Below are positions 24,976 to 32,895 of a stretch of 46,259 bases of DNA, one piece after another. Source of the stretch: CAZZKF01 sp964654995 (GTDB lineage Bacteria; Pseudomonadota; Alphaproteobacteria; CAZZKF01); NCBI GenBank assembly GCA_964654995.1, contig CAZZKF010000013.1, forward strand, positions 1-46,259, read 5' to 3'. How positions within the stretch are numbered: the stretch's first letter is position 1; each line of letters begins with the position of its first letter. The position numbers were made by a program, and so were the translations under genes. The notes beneath the pieces are model-generated. The model did no database searches. It was not told where the DNA came from and worked only from the letters and a program-made list of their open reading frames with translations.

Positions 24976-27495
24976 ATGTCCCAGAGATTTGCTTTCCCGG
25001 TTCAGGGAATGACCTGCGCCTCGTGCGTCAGCCGCGTTGAGCGGGCGCTGCGAAAAGTCGCCGGCGTCGAGGACGCCCAGGTCAATCTCGCCTTGGAAAA
25101 GGCGACGGTCGTGATCGACCCGGAAAAGGTCGGCATCGGCGATGTCCTCAAGGCGGTCGAACACGCCGGCTATCAGGCGGTCGTGGAGCACAAGACGGTC
25201 CGCATCAGCGGCATGACCTGCGCTTCCTGTGTCGGTCGTGTCGAGCGCGCGCTCAACAAGCTTCCCGGCGTCATCGAGGCGAACGTCAATCTGGCCACCG
25301 AAAAGGCCAACATCGCCTTTCTGCCGGACGTTGTCGATTTCGCTCGCATCAAGGATGCGGTCGCCAAAGCCGGGTACGAGGCGATCGATGACGAGGACGA
25401 AGCGGATGGGGTCGATCGTGAGCAGGAGGCGCGGCAGAGAGAAATCGCCGAGCTGAGGCGCAGCGTCATCTTTGCCGCAATTTTCTCGGTTCCGCTGTTC
25501 ATCGTCGCCATGCTCCGGTACTGGCCGGCGGCCGAGCAGATCATGCTGTCCTATCTGCCGGAGCAGGGCTGGATGTGGATCGAGCTGATCCTGGCGACGC
25601 CGGTGCAGTTCTATGCCGGCCGGCGCTTCTACCGCCAGGGCTGGGCCGAGATGCGCCATTACAGTCCGGGCATGAGCAGCCTGGTGATGCTTGGCACCAG
25701 CGCCGCCTTTTTCTATTCCCTGCTGGCGCTGCTGGTGCCGCAGATCTTTCCGGAAGGATCCGCCAAGACCTATTTCGAGGCGGCCGGCGTGATCATCACC
25801 CTGATCCTGCTCGGCCGGCTGCTGGAAGCGGTTGCCAAGGGGCGCACCTCCGAGGCGATCAAGAAGCTGATGCAGCTTCAGGTCAAAACCGCCCGTATCA
25901 TCCGCGACGGCCAGGAAATCGAGGTGCCGGTGGAAGAGGTCGTGGTCGGCGATCTGGTGCTGCTGCGTCCCGGTGAGCGGCTGCCGGTCGATGGCGTGGT
26001 GACCGAGGGCGAGAGCTTCATTGACGAGTCGATGATCACCGGCGAGCCGATTCCGGCCCACAAGAAGGTTGGCTCCGAAGTCGTCGGCGGGACCGTCAAC
26101 AAGACCGGCGCCCTGACGCTCAAGGCGACACGGGTCGGGGCCGACACCGTGCTCAGCCAGATCATCAAGCTGGTCGAGGAGGCGCAAAGCTCGAAGCCGC
26201 CGATCCAGCAGCTTGCCGATCGCATCGCCTCGGTCTTCGTGCCCATCGTCATCGTTGCCTCGCTGGTGACCTTCGGCATCTGGCTCGCCTTCGGGCCGGC
26301 GCCGGCGCTCAGTTTCGCGTTCGTGACCGCGGTCTCGGTGCTGCTGATCGCGTGTCCCTGCGCCATGGGACTGGCGACCCCGACGGCGATCATGGTCGGC
26401 ACCGGCAAGGGCGCCGAGATGGGGGTGCTGTTCCGCAAGGGAGCGGCACTGGAGACGCTGGCGCGCCTCAACACGGTGGTGCTGGACAAGACCGGTACGC
26501 TGACGCTGGGCAGCCCCGAGCTCACGGATTTCGTCGACATGCGCACGCACAGCGACCCGGACTCGCTCGACAGCGTGCTGGCCCTGATCGCGGCTGTGGA
26601 AGCGAAAAGCGAACATCCCATCGCCGAGGCCATCGTCCGTGCCGCCAAGAAACGCGGCCTCAAGCTTCCGGCCGTGTCCGAATTCCAGGCCGAGCCCGGC
26701 TTCGGTGTCGAGGCCAGGATCGACGGGCACCTGGTACAGGTCGGTGCCGACCGCTACATGACTCGGCTGGGGATTGCCCTCGACGACGGCGCCGCCCAGG
26801 CGTCGGGCCTGGCGGCCGAAGGCAAGACGCCGCTCTATGCCGCCATCGACGGTGCGCTGGCAGCCGTGATCGGTGTGTCCGATCCGCTCAAGCAAGGCAG
26901 CGTCGAGGCGGTGCAGGCCCTGCACAAGCTCGGGTTCGAGGTCGCCATGCTCACCGGCGACAACCGGATCACCGCCCAGGCCATCGCCCGCGAGGTTGGC
27001 ATCGACCGGGTGCTGGCCGAGGTCCTGCCCGACCAGAAGGCCGGGGAAGTGCGCCGCCTGCAGGGCGAAGGCAAGAAGGTCGGATTCGTCGGTGACGGCA
27101 TCAACGATGCGCCGGCCCTGGCCCAGGCCGACGTCGGCATCGCCATCGGCACTGGAACCGATATCGCCATCGAGGCCGGTGACGTCATCCTGATGTCGGG
27201 CGATCTGCGGGGCATCGTCAATGCGGCGGCGCTCTCGAAGCGGACGTTGCGGACGATCTGGACGAACTTCTTCTGGGCCTATGCCTACAATGTCGCCCTG
27301 ATCCCGGTTGCGGCGGGCGTGCTCTATCCGTTCTCCGGGCTGTTGCTGAGCCCGATTCTGGCGGCCGCCGCGATGAGCATCTCGAGCCTTTTCGTGGTCA
27401 CCAATTCGCTGCGTCTGCGGCGCTTCGTGCCGCCGCTCGAGAGCAGCCAGGAAAAGGCCGAGAGCGCCGTCAGCCTGATCGAGCAACCGGCCTGA
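24976..27495 (+). CDS. copA: Cu(I)-exporting P1B-type ATPase CopA
   Basis: An 839-aa inner-membrane ATPase with two N-terminal HMA domains (C14/C17 and C82/C85, both GMTCASC), eight membrane helices, and the transport motif C460-P-C462. The phosphorylation site is D504 (DKTGTLT), with the 'SEHPIAEAIV' nucleotide motif and the 'GDGINDAPAL' hinge. The copper-specific helix residues are YN (FWAYAYN) and M-SS (MSISS). It couples ATP hydrolysis to Cu(I) export to the periplasm. It lies 83 bp after csoR in the copZ-csoR-copA unit, so it is derepressed by copper. No defects are seen. Confidence 0.96.
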   Translation: MSQRFAFPVQGMTCASCVSRVERALRKVAGVEDAQVNLALEKATVVIDPEKVGIGDVLKAVEHAGYQAVVEHKTVRISGMTCASCVGRVERALNKLPGVIEANVNLATEKANIAFLPDVVDFARIKDAVAKAGYEAIDDEDEADGVDREQEARQREIAELRRSVIFAAIFSVPLFIVAMLRYWPAAEQIMLSYLPEQGWMWIELILATPVQFYAGRRFYRQGWAEMRHYSPGMSSLVMLGTSAAFFYSLLALLVPQIFPEGSAKTYFEAAGVIITLILLGRLLEAVAKGRTSEAIKKLMQLQVKTARIIRDGQEIEVPVEEVVVGDLVLLRPGERLPVDGVVTEGESFIDESMITGEPIPAHKKVGSEVVGGTVNKTGALTLKATRVGADTVLSQIIKLVEEAQSSKPPIQQLADRIASVFVPIVIVASLVTFGIWLAFGPAPALSFAFVTAVSVLLIACPCAMGLATPTAIMVGTGKGAEMGVLFRKGAALETLARLNTVVLDKTGTLTLGSPELTDFVDMRTHSDPDSLDSVLALIAAVEAKSEHPIAEAIVRAAKKRGLKLPAVSEFQAEPGFGVEARIDGHLVQVGADRYMTRLGIALDDGAAQASGLAAEGKTPLYAAIDGALAAVIGVSDPLKQGSVEAVQALHKLGFEVAMLTGDNRITAQAIAREVGIDRVLAEVLPDQKAGEVRRLQGEGKKVGFVGDGINDAPALAQADVGIAIGTGTDIAIEAGDVILMSGDLRGIVNAAALSKRTLRTIWTNFFWAYAYNVALIPVAAGVLYPFSGLLLSPILAAAAMSISSLFVVTNSLRLRRFVPPLESSQEKAESAVSLIEQPA

Positions 27496-27499
27496 TCCC

Positions 27500-27598
27500 G
27501 GTGTGTCCGATTGTCGCGGACGCTGAACCAAAGGAGATCTAGCATATCCTGGTGTGTCCGATTATCGTGGACGCTGAACCAAAGGAGACCTTGCATAT
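27500..27598 (+). repeat. Tandem duplicated 51-bp leader with hairpin and ribosome site
   Basis: Two nearly identical units (27500-27547 and 27551-27598, period 51 bp) each hold GTGTGTCCG, a small hairpin (GTCCG-N7-CGGAC, with a G-T wobble in unit 2), CGCTGAACCA and AAAGGAGA plus CATAT. Only the second ends in the ATG of the YVTN gene. The first leads to no start codon. It is probably a duplicated 5' leader controlling that gene. Confidence 0.8.
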
Positions 27599-28616
27599 GA
27601 ATTTCCGCCGACTTGTTGTGGCCGGCGCGATCCTGGCCTTCCTCTTTGCCGTCCCGATACCGGGAAGTCTCGCCCAGGGTGCCGAATCATCGCCGGACCT
27701 GACGAAGGTGCTGAACCGTCAGCCACTGGCCTATGTGATGATGGGGGCTTCGAACAGCGTTGCCGTGATCGATCTCGGCAAGGGCGATATCGTCGAGCGC
27801 ATCGATGTCCCGGCGAACCCGCACGGCGGAGCGATCACGCCGGATGGCCGGTTCATCTATGCCGCCAGCATGATGGGCAGCGATCATGTCCACGTGGTTG
27901 ATCTTCAGGACCGTAAAGTGGTCGCCCAGATCGACATCGGCAATGTCTCGCATCATGCGGCGATTTCCCCTGATGGTCGCACCGTCTATGTCTCCGCCGG
28001 TGAGGTTGTCGCCATTGACACCGCCAGCAATGAAGTCGTGGCCCGGATCGAGACCGAGGAAATGCCCTATGATCTCGTGTTTACGCCGGATGGCCGCTGG
28101 CTTTATGTCAGCGGGCAGGGCTCGACGATCATGGTGATCGACCCCAACACCAACCAGATCGTGAAAACGATCGCCCTGGAGGCCGAGGCGATGATGAGCC
28201 ACCTGGCTTTCCGGCCGGACGGCAGTGTTCTCTATGCGACCAATGATCTCAGCAACACGGTGACGGTGATCGACGTCGCTGAAAATCGCCCGGTTGCCGC
28301 CATTGACGTCGGCAAGGAGCCGCACGGTATCGCGATCGGTTCCGATGGCCGCTATGCCGTCGTCGCCAACCGCGGAGAGACGACCTATTCGGTGATCGAT
28401 ACCAAAACCCTCAAGGTCGTCGCAACGCGTGAGGCCGGCCGGAATCCTCAGCACGTGACCGCCACGCCGGATGGCGAGCTGGTGTTGATGGGCGTCAGCC
28501 CGGACTGGAACGGCGTGCTGGTGATCGATCCGGCCACCGCCACGACCGTTGCCAGGATCGAGACCGGGGAGTCACCCCATGCCTTCCTGTTCGCGCCGAC
28601 CAAGAAAACCCGATAG
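27597..28616 (+). CDS. Exported YVTN-type beta-propeller protein
   Basis: A 339-aa protein with a cleavable signal peptide (hydrophobic about 6-22, SLAQG). A propeller of about seven 40-residue YncE/YVTN repeats follows ('NSVAVIDLGKGDIVERIDVPANPHGGAITPDGRFIYAAS' and variants). These proteins are periplasmic and of uncertain role; some bind metal or act beside nitrite/copper enzymes. It follows copA by 101 bp across the duplicated leader. The start is fixed by AAAGGAGA about 10 nt upstream. Possible read-through from copA would place it under copper control. Confidence 0.86.
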   Translation: MNFRRLVVAGAILAFLFAVPIPGSLAQGAESSPDLTKVLNRQPLAYVMMGASNSVAVIDLGKGDIVERIDVPANPHGGAITPDGRFIYAASMMGSDHVHVVDLQDRKVVAQIDIGNVSHHAAISPDGRTVYVSAGEVVAIDTASNEVVARIETEEMPYDLVFTPDGRWLYVSGQGSTIMVIDPNTNQIVKTIALEAEAMMSHLAFRPDGSVLYATNDLSNTVTVIDVAENRPVAAIDVGKEPHGIAIGSDGRYAVVANRGETTYSVIDTKTLKVVATREAGRNPQHVTATPDGELVLMGVSPDWNGVLVIDPATATTVARIETGESPHAFLFAPTKKTR

Positions 28617-28623
28617 TCGATCG

Positions 28624-28659
28624 GACGGCGCGGCTTCAGATGTCTGAAGCCGCGCCGTC
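28624..28659. terminator. Perfect 17-bp stem-loop after the YVTN gene
   Basis: Arms 28624-28640 and 28643-28659 (GACGGCGCGG... and its complement) are perfectly complementary with a 2-nt loop, 8 bp after the stop codon. There is no T-run after it, so it may be a U-less terminator, an RNA 3'-end stabiliser or a cruciform-type repeat. Confidence 0.6.
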
Positions 28660-28732
28660 GCGCCTCCTTCGGGCATGGTCGGCAAGGGTGCCGGTCGGGT
28701 TTCTTGCGGTCGGACCGCGGCGCGTACATTTG

Positions 28733-28767
28733 TCTTAAATTCGACGCCATTCTTAAATCAATCTTAA
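28733..28767. promoter_or_regulatory. Three TCTTAA direct repeats
   Basis: TCTTAA occurs at 28733-28738, 28751-28756 and 28762-28767 in an AT-rich patch about 115 bp upstream of the HTH/coiled-coil gene. They could be a regulator site or part of its promoter; no family is recognised. Confidence 0.3.
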
Positions 28768-28882
28768 GTCGCGGGGTGGCATATTTCCTCGCTTGAGGGT
28801 CGGGGCGCGGTCAGGTTCGGTCCGGCGTCTGGCGCCCCTTGATCCAGCTGCCCGGAGGACGGAGCGAGCGCGGAGAGAGGCC

Positions 28883-29949
28883 ATGACACGCACGGCTTTG
28901 CCGGTTGCCGAGGCCGCGGCGAAACTCGGGATCACCGCCAGCGCCCTGCGCAAGCGGTATCACCGTGGCGCGGCCAGCGGTTTCAAGGATGACGCCGGCC
29001 GTCTTCACATCTATCTGGAGTCTGCGGGCGCACCGCCGGCCCGGACGGTTCGCAGGAAGCGCGCCGCCAGGGGCGAGCAGTCCCGCGCATCGCGCGGAGC
29101 CGGCAAGGCGGGTGATGCCGGCGCCAACGGATCCGACGCCGATAGATCCGACGAGGTTGCCGGCAACGGCCGGGATCATGCGGAGCCGGCAGGGCCGGAC
29201 CCGCGCGTCACCTTCATTCTTGCCAGGATCGAAGCCCGGGTCGACGAGCTGGCCCGGGCCCTGGCCAATGTCACCGGGCATGTCAAGGCGGTGACCCGGG
29301 CGGTCGAGGCCCATGACGATTTGCTGGCCCGGCTGGCGCCGGCCGACGGCTCCGACACGGATGCCATGGGGCGGCTGGATCTGTTCGAGGTTCGCCTCGG
29401 CGAACTCGGCGAGGCCCAGGCCGGCCAGGAGCACATGCTGACCCTCTTGACCCATCGCATCGAGGGGCTTGCCAAACTGGTGACCCGGGCGGCCGCCGGC
29501 GCCGCCGAGCCGGGGTTCATGAAACGCCTCGACGAAGGCCTGGCGGAACTGGCCGGCAACGTTCAGGCGCTGAACATGTCGCTGGCGCGGCGCGACCGGG
29601 AGCTTGATCGCCTGAAACGGCTGGTTGAAGGCGGCACGCCCCCGAATCNNNNNNNNNNNNNNNNNNNNNNNNNNNNNNNNNNNNNNNNNNNNNNNNNNNN
29701 NNNNNNNNNNNNNNNNNNNNNNNNNNNNNNNNNNNNNNNNNNNNNNNNGACCGGGAGCTTGATCGCCTGAAACGGCTGGTTGAAGGCGGCACGCCCCCGA
29801 ATCCGTCGCCATGCCTGCCGACGCCGCCGGAGACACGCACGGCGCCGGAAACGCGCACGGCGCCGGAACCGACGATGCGTCCGCTGCGGCCCGGCCCGCC
29901 GCGCCCCTTCGGCAAGAAAGCACCACCCGGTGGCGGAAATCCGTCCTAG
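28883..29949 (+). CDS. HTH and coiled-coil protein, interrupted by the assembly gap
   Basis: The N-terminus has a helix-turn-helix ('LPVAEAAAKLGITASALRKRYHRG') and a basic, low-complexity linker. A long helical/coiled-coil region follows ('FILARIEARVDELARALANVTGHVKAVT', 'LAELAGNVQALNMSLARRDRELDRLKRLVEGG'), then a Pro-rich tail. The written sequence is broken by 100 Ns. If the identical 55-bp flanks are merged and the Ns removed (155 bp), the frame is restored as a 303-aa protein ending at TAG 29947-29949. It is plausibly a DNA-binding, KfrA/MukB-like scaffold protein, but the function is unknown. GAGAGAGG precedes the ATG. The stop overlaps that of the convergent gene. Confidence 0.7.
29594..29803. 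other. Scaffold gap (100 N, 29649-29748) flanked by an identical 55-bp overlap
   Basis: Bases 29594-29648 and 29749-29803 are identical over 55 bp and end and start exactly at the N run. This is the signature of two contigs that overlap by one k-mer but were joined as a scaffold with a fixed 100-N spacer. The true sequence most likely lacks the Ns and one of the two copies. Confidence 0.9.
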
Positions 29950-31952
29950 GACGGATCAGCCGGGCGCAGCTCCGGCGCCAGCGCCTCGATCAACGGCGCA
30001 AGCTGATCCCGAAAGCGCTGCCAGCGCCCGACCGATGATGTGTAGATCGGCTTGCGTACCTGCAACTCGCTGAAGGTGAAGGCCGGGCGCCGGTTTTCAT
30101 GGAAGTTCAGGCAGGCCGCATCCCACTCGAGCCCGCAAAAGTCGACGAGCCGCCGGCTGGTCTCTTCGGGGCTGGCAATCAGGTCCTCGTAGCGCACCTC
30201 GAGCATGGCCAGCGGCAGGTGCCGGCGCCAGTGCCGCATCAGCCGATCATACTGGGTGTAAAAATGGCCGAGGTTGGCAAGATCGTGGGCAAAGGTGTAG
30301 GCCGGAGGAAACGCCCGCCAGTAGATCGACAGGCAGGTGTCCAGCGGATCGCGCCGGACATGGATGATGCGAGCGTTCGGGAACAGGAACGCCGCCAGCC
30401 CGAGATAGAGGAAATTGATCGGCATCTTGTCGCTGACCCGGGCCGCCTCGCGGGCGTCCTCGGGAAGCGACGCGAAATAGTTGTCTGCCCACTCTCTGGC
30501 CCTGGCGGCGATGGCCGGCGCCATCGCGGCCTCGGGGTCGTGCTGGCACAGGACCTCGAACTGGGCGTACAGACGCCTCAGGTCACCCCGCTCGCCGGCG
30601 CCGAAAAAGTCCGGATGACTGGACAGGATCTGCTCGACCAGGGTGGTTCCCGATCGCGGCATGCCGAGGATGAATACCGGCACTGCCGAATCCGAGCCGC
30701 GGGCCTCGATGGCCTTGAATCGATCACCGTTGAAGCGGGCAATGACATCATCGATAAAGCGTTCCTGATTGCCTGGATCGTAGCTGAAGCCGCCTTGCCC
30801 GTAGGCTTCGGCCTGATCGGAATTGGCCTGCGCAAGACGCGCAAAAGCGGCATCGTGCTCGCCCCGGGCCTCCAGCAGCCGTGCCAGGGCGAACCCGGCC
30901 TGTGATCGCGCCAGCGGCGAGAGCCGGGGGGTCTCGGCCAGGGCGCAAAGCGCATCGAGGTCCGGACCGTCGGGCTCCAGGCCATCGATTTCGGCGAGTT
31001 GAAGATAGGCGCCGGCGTAGGCGGGGTCGCGGTCCAGGGCGGCCCGCAGGGCTTCGCGTGCGGCCCCGTAGTCGCCGGCAAAAATGTGATAACGGGCCAA
31101 GGTGACATGGGCTTCGGCCATGTCCGGGGCGAGGGCGATGGCCTGCTCGACGTTGGCAATGGCGTCTTCGAGCCGGTGTCCGCGCAGGGCAATCCGGGCG
31201 AGGTCGAGAAGACGGCCGGCACTTGGCCCTTCGCGCTCGATGAGACGTCGGCAGGCGGCGGCCGCACGCTCGAAGTCATGGTTCTCGAAATGCGCCCGGC
31301 TCAGATCATTCAGGTTCTGGAAATTGTCGGGCTCGAGGCGCACCAGCGCTTCGTAACAGGCTGCCGCCAGGGCCCAGCGATCGAGACGGGCGGCCAGCTC
31401 GGCAACCTGGCGCTGGATGCGGGTATCACTCGGCGCCAGTTCGTGGGCGCGCCGGGCGGCGCGGACCGCGGCATCGACCTGGCCGGCGGCCGCGCAGGCC
31501 ACGGCCAGCCCGATGAACACCGCCGGCTGCATGGGCTCCAGCTCGGCGGCGCGGGCATAGGCGGCGACGGCCTCGTCATGGCGGCCCAGACGGCCGCAGA
31601 CCTCGCCCAGGGCACCCCAGCCGCGGGCCAGCGTCGGATCCTGGCGCAGGGCCGTTTCCAGCTCCTGGCGGGCGTCCTCCAGGCGCCCCTGGCGGTTGAG
31701 GACATTGGCCAGCGCGTGACGATAGACGGGATCGTCGGGACGCTGGCTGACGGCCTTGCGGATCAGGGTCTCGGCGCGCTGTTCCCGGCCCTGTTCGAGT
31801 TCCGTCAGGCCGAGCAGGTGCAGCGCGTCGGCATGGTCGGGCCGGGCCCTGAGAACGCGCCGGTAGAGCCCGGCCGCCGACACGAACTCACCGCGCCGGT
31901 GGCGGACCACCGCCTTTTCAAGAAGATCGGCGATCTTGGCTTCGGACATCAT
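29946..31952 (-). CDS. TPR-repeat sulfotransferase family protein
   Basis: A 668-aa protein. Residues about 1-390 are a run of roughly eight to nine tetratricopeptide repeats ('AADLYRRVLRARPDHADALHLLGLTEL'-type units). Residues about 425-660 are a sulfotransferase domain with the PAPS 5'-phosphosulfate loop 'GMPRSGTTLVEQIL' (from G430), the 3'-phosphate region 'IIHVRRDPLDTCLSIYW', and the late 'YEDLIASPEETSRRLVDFCGL'. It is a typical alphaproteobacterial architecture; the acceptor (glycan or protein) is unknown. Two adjacent ATGs are possible starts after AAAGGA. Its TAG overlaps the stop of the convergent HTH gene. Confidence 0.88.
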   Translation of the reverse strand: MMSEAKIADLLEKAVVRHRRGEFVSAAGLYRRVLRARPDHADALHLLGLTELEQGREQRAETLIRKAVSQRPDDPVYRHALANVLNRQGRLEDARQELETALRQDPTLARGWGALGEVCGRLGRHDEAVAAYARAAELEPMQPAVFIGLAVACAAAGQVDAAVRAARRAHELAPSDTRIQRQVAELAARLDRWALAAACYEALVRLEPDNFQNLNDLSRAHFENHDFERAAAACRRLIEREGPSAGRLLDLARIALRGHRLEDAIANVEQAIALAPDMAEAHVTLARYHIFAGDYGAAREALRAALDRDPAYAGAYLQLAEIDGLEPDGPDLDALCALAETPRLSPLARSQAGFALARLLEARGEHDAAFARLAQANSDQAEAYGQGGFSYDPGNQERFIDDVIARFNGDRFKAIEARGSDSAVPVFILGMPRSGTTLVEQILSSHPDFFGAGERGDLRRLYAQFEVLCQHDPEAAMAPAIAARAREWADNYFASLPEDAREAARVSDKMPINFLYLGLAAFLFPNARIIHVRRDPLDTCLSIYWRAFPPAYTFAHDLANLGHFYTQYDRLMRHWRRHLPLAMLEVRYEDLIASPEETSRRLVDFCGLEWDAACLNFHENRRPAFTFSELQVRKPIYTSSVGRWQRFRDQLAPLIEALAPELRPADPS

Positions 31953-32079
31953 CGGGAGCGTCCTTTCAGGCGGCGGTCAGGCGTCGGCTCCCGACGGCCC
32001 GGGGCGTGTGCTGCCTGGCTCGACGTGATCGGGACGCCAGTGGTGACTGGGTGTTCAAAGATCAAAACGACAGATCCGT

Positions 32080-32748
32080 TCAAAGGTCGCGGCCGCACTT
32101 CATGCAAAACGGTTTGACCGCGCCGTCCGCCTTTTTTTCCCGGTCCGGCGCACAGGCGTCACAGGCCCAGATTTCGCGCGATGTCGACCTGGTCAGTTCC
32201 TCCAAATCCCGATGCAACAGCGCCGAGACATCGACACGGCAAACGTTGGGCTCCCGAAGCAGCCGAAGATAGAGCTGATGCGGCGTCCACACGAAGTAGG
32301 TTCGACCCAGCATGTGCGCCGCCAGGGCAGCGCAGGTCATCATGCCCCGCAGCTGGCTGGAATGGCCGGGGATCGATTCGCGCACCAGAAGCACGTCGCC
32401 GAGTGCCCCCCAGCGCAGAAACTTGACCGCCTGCTCGGTGGTGATGGTCGCCACCAGCAGGCGCGACCACCATGGTTCGAACACCGTCCATTCGCCGTCG
32501 CGTTCCGGCCGCAAGGCGAAGACGTGCTTGTGGGACGATGGCACGAAACGGTGCCACCACTGCTTGTCGATGGGCGGAACAAAGCAGACGAACCAGCTTC
32601 CCGCCGCCAGCGGCACCAGAGATCCGTCAGGATTGAGCTTCAGCGGTTCTTCCACAAGACGATGTGACGGTCTGCGTCTCGAACCGGAGGCCGTGCTGCT
32701 CTGGATGTGGCTCGAGCCATATCGTTGACGTGCTTCCCGTCGTGTCAT
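32080..32748 (-). CDS. Hypothetical protein with C-terminal zinc ribbon
   Basis: A 222-aa protein that I do not recognise. The N-terminal 30 residues are basic and Ser-rich; the middle is a mixed, Trp-rich domain ('SWFVCFVPPIDKQWWHRFVPSSHKHVFALRPE', 'TVFEPWWSRLLVATITTEQAVKFLRWGALGDVLLV'). The C-terminus has CDAC...CMKC, a likely zinc ribbon. The middle resembles uncharacterised phage-associated or conserved hypothetical proteins of Rhodospirillales, but this is an impression. Its base usage matches the neighbours. ATG 32748 is chosen over TTG 32757; neither has a strong ribosome site. Confidence 0.65.
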   Translation of the reverse strand: MTRREARQRYGSSHIQSSTASGSRRRPSHRLVEEPLKLNPDGSLVPLAAGSWFVCFVPPIDKQWWHRFVPSSHKHVFALRPERDGEWTVFEPWWSRLLVATITTEQAVKFLRWGALGDVLLVRESIPGHSSQLRGMMTCAALAAHMLGRTYFVWTPHQLYLRLLREPNVCRVDVSALLHRDLEELTRSTSREIWACDACAPDREKKADGAVKPFCMKCGRDL

Positions 32749-32895
32749 TATTGCCAAATATTTCCGGGTCTTATCGTTACGAAACGGAGATTGCTGCTAG
32801 GACGATATTCCTATCGAGGTGAAGAATCCAGTGCCCGACTCGTTTCCGTTCGACTGCGTGTTCCATACGAAAGCCACGGGTTCCCGGGGGCGTGA

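Noticed and set aside
24916..27531. 871-codon frame antisense to copA
   Set aside because: copA on the plus strand has every motif of its family; the antisense frame is low-complexity in Asp, Gly, His and Arg, typical of a shadow.
29594..29803. Tandem repeat or duplication around the N run
   Set aside because: The copies end exactly at the Ns and share a k-mer-sized length, so an assembly overlap explains them better than biology.
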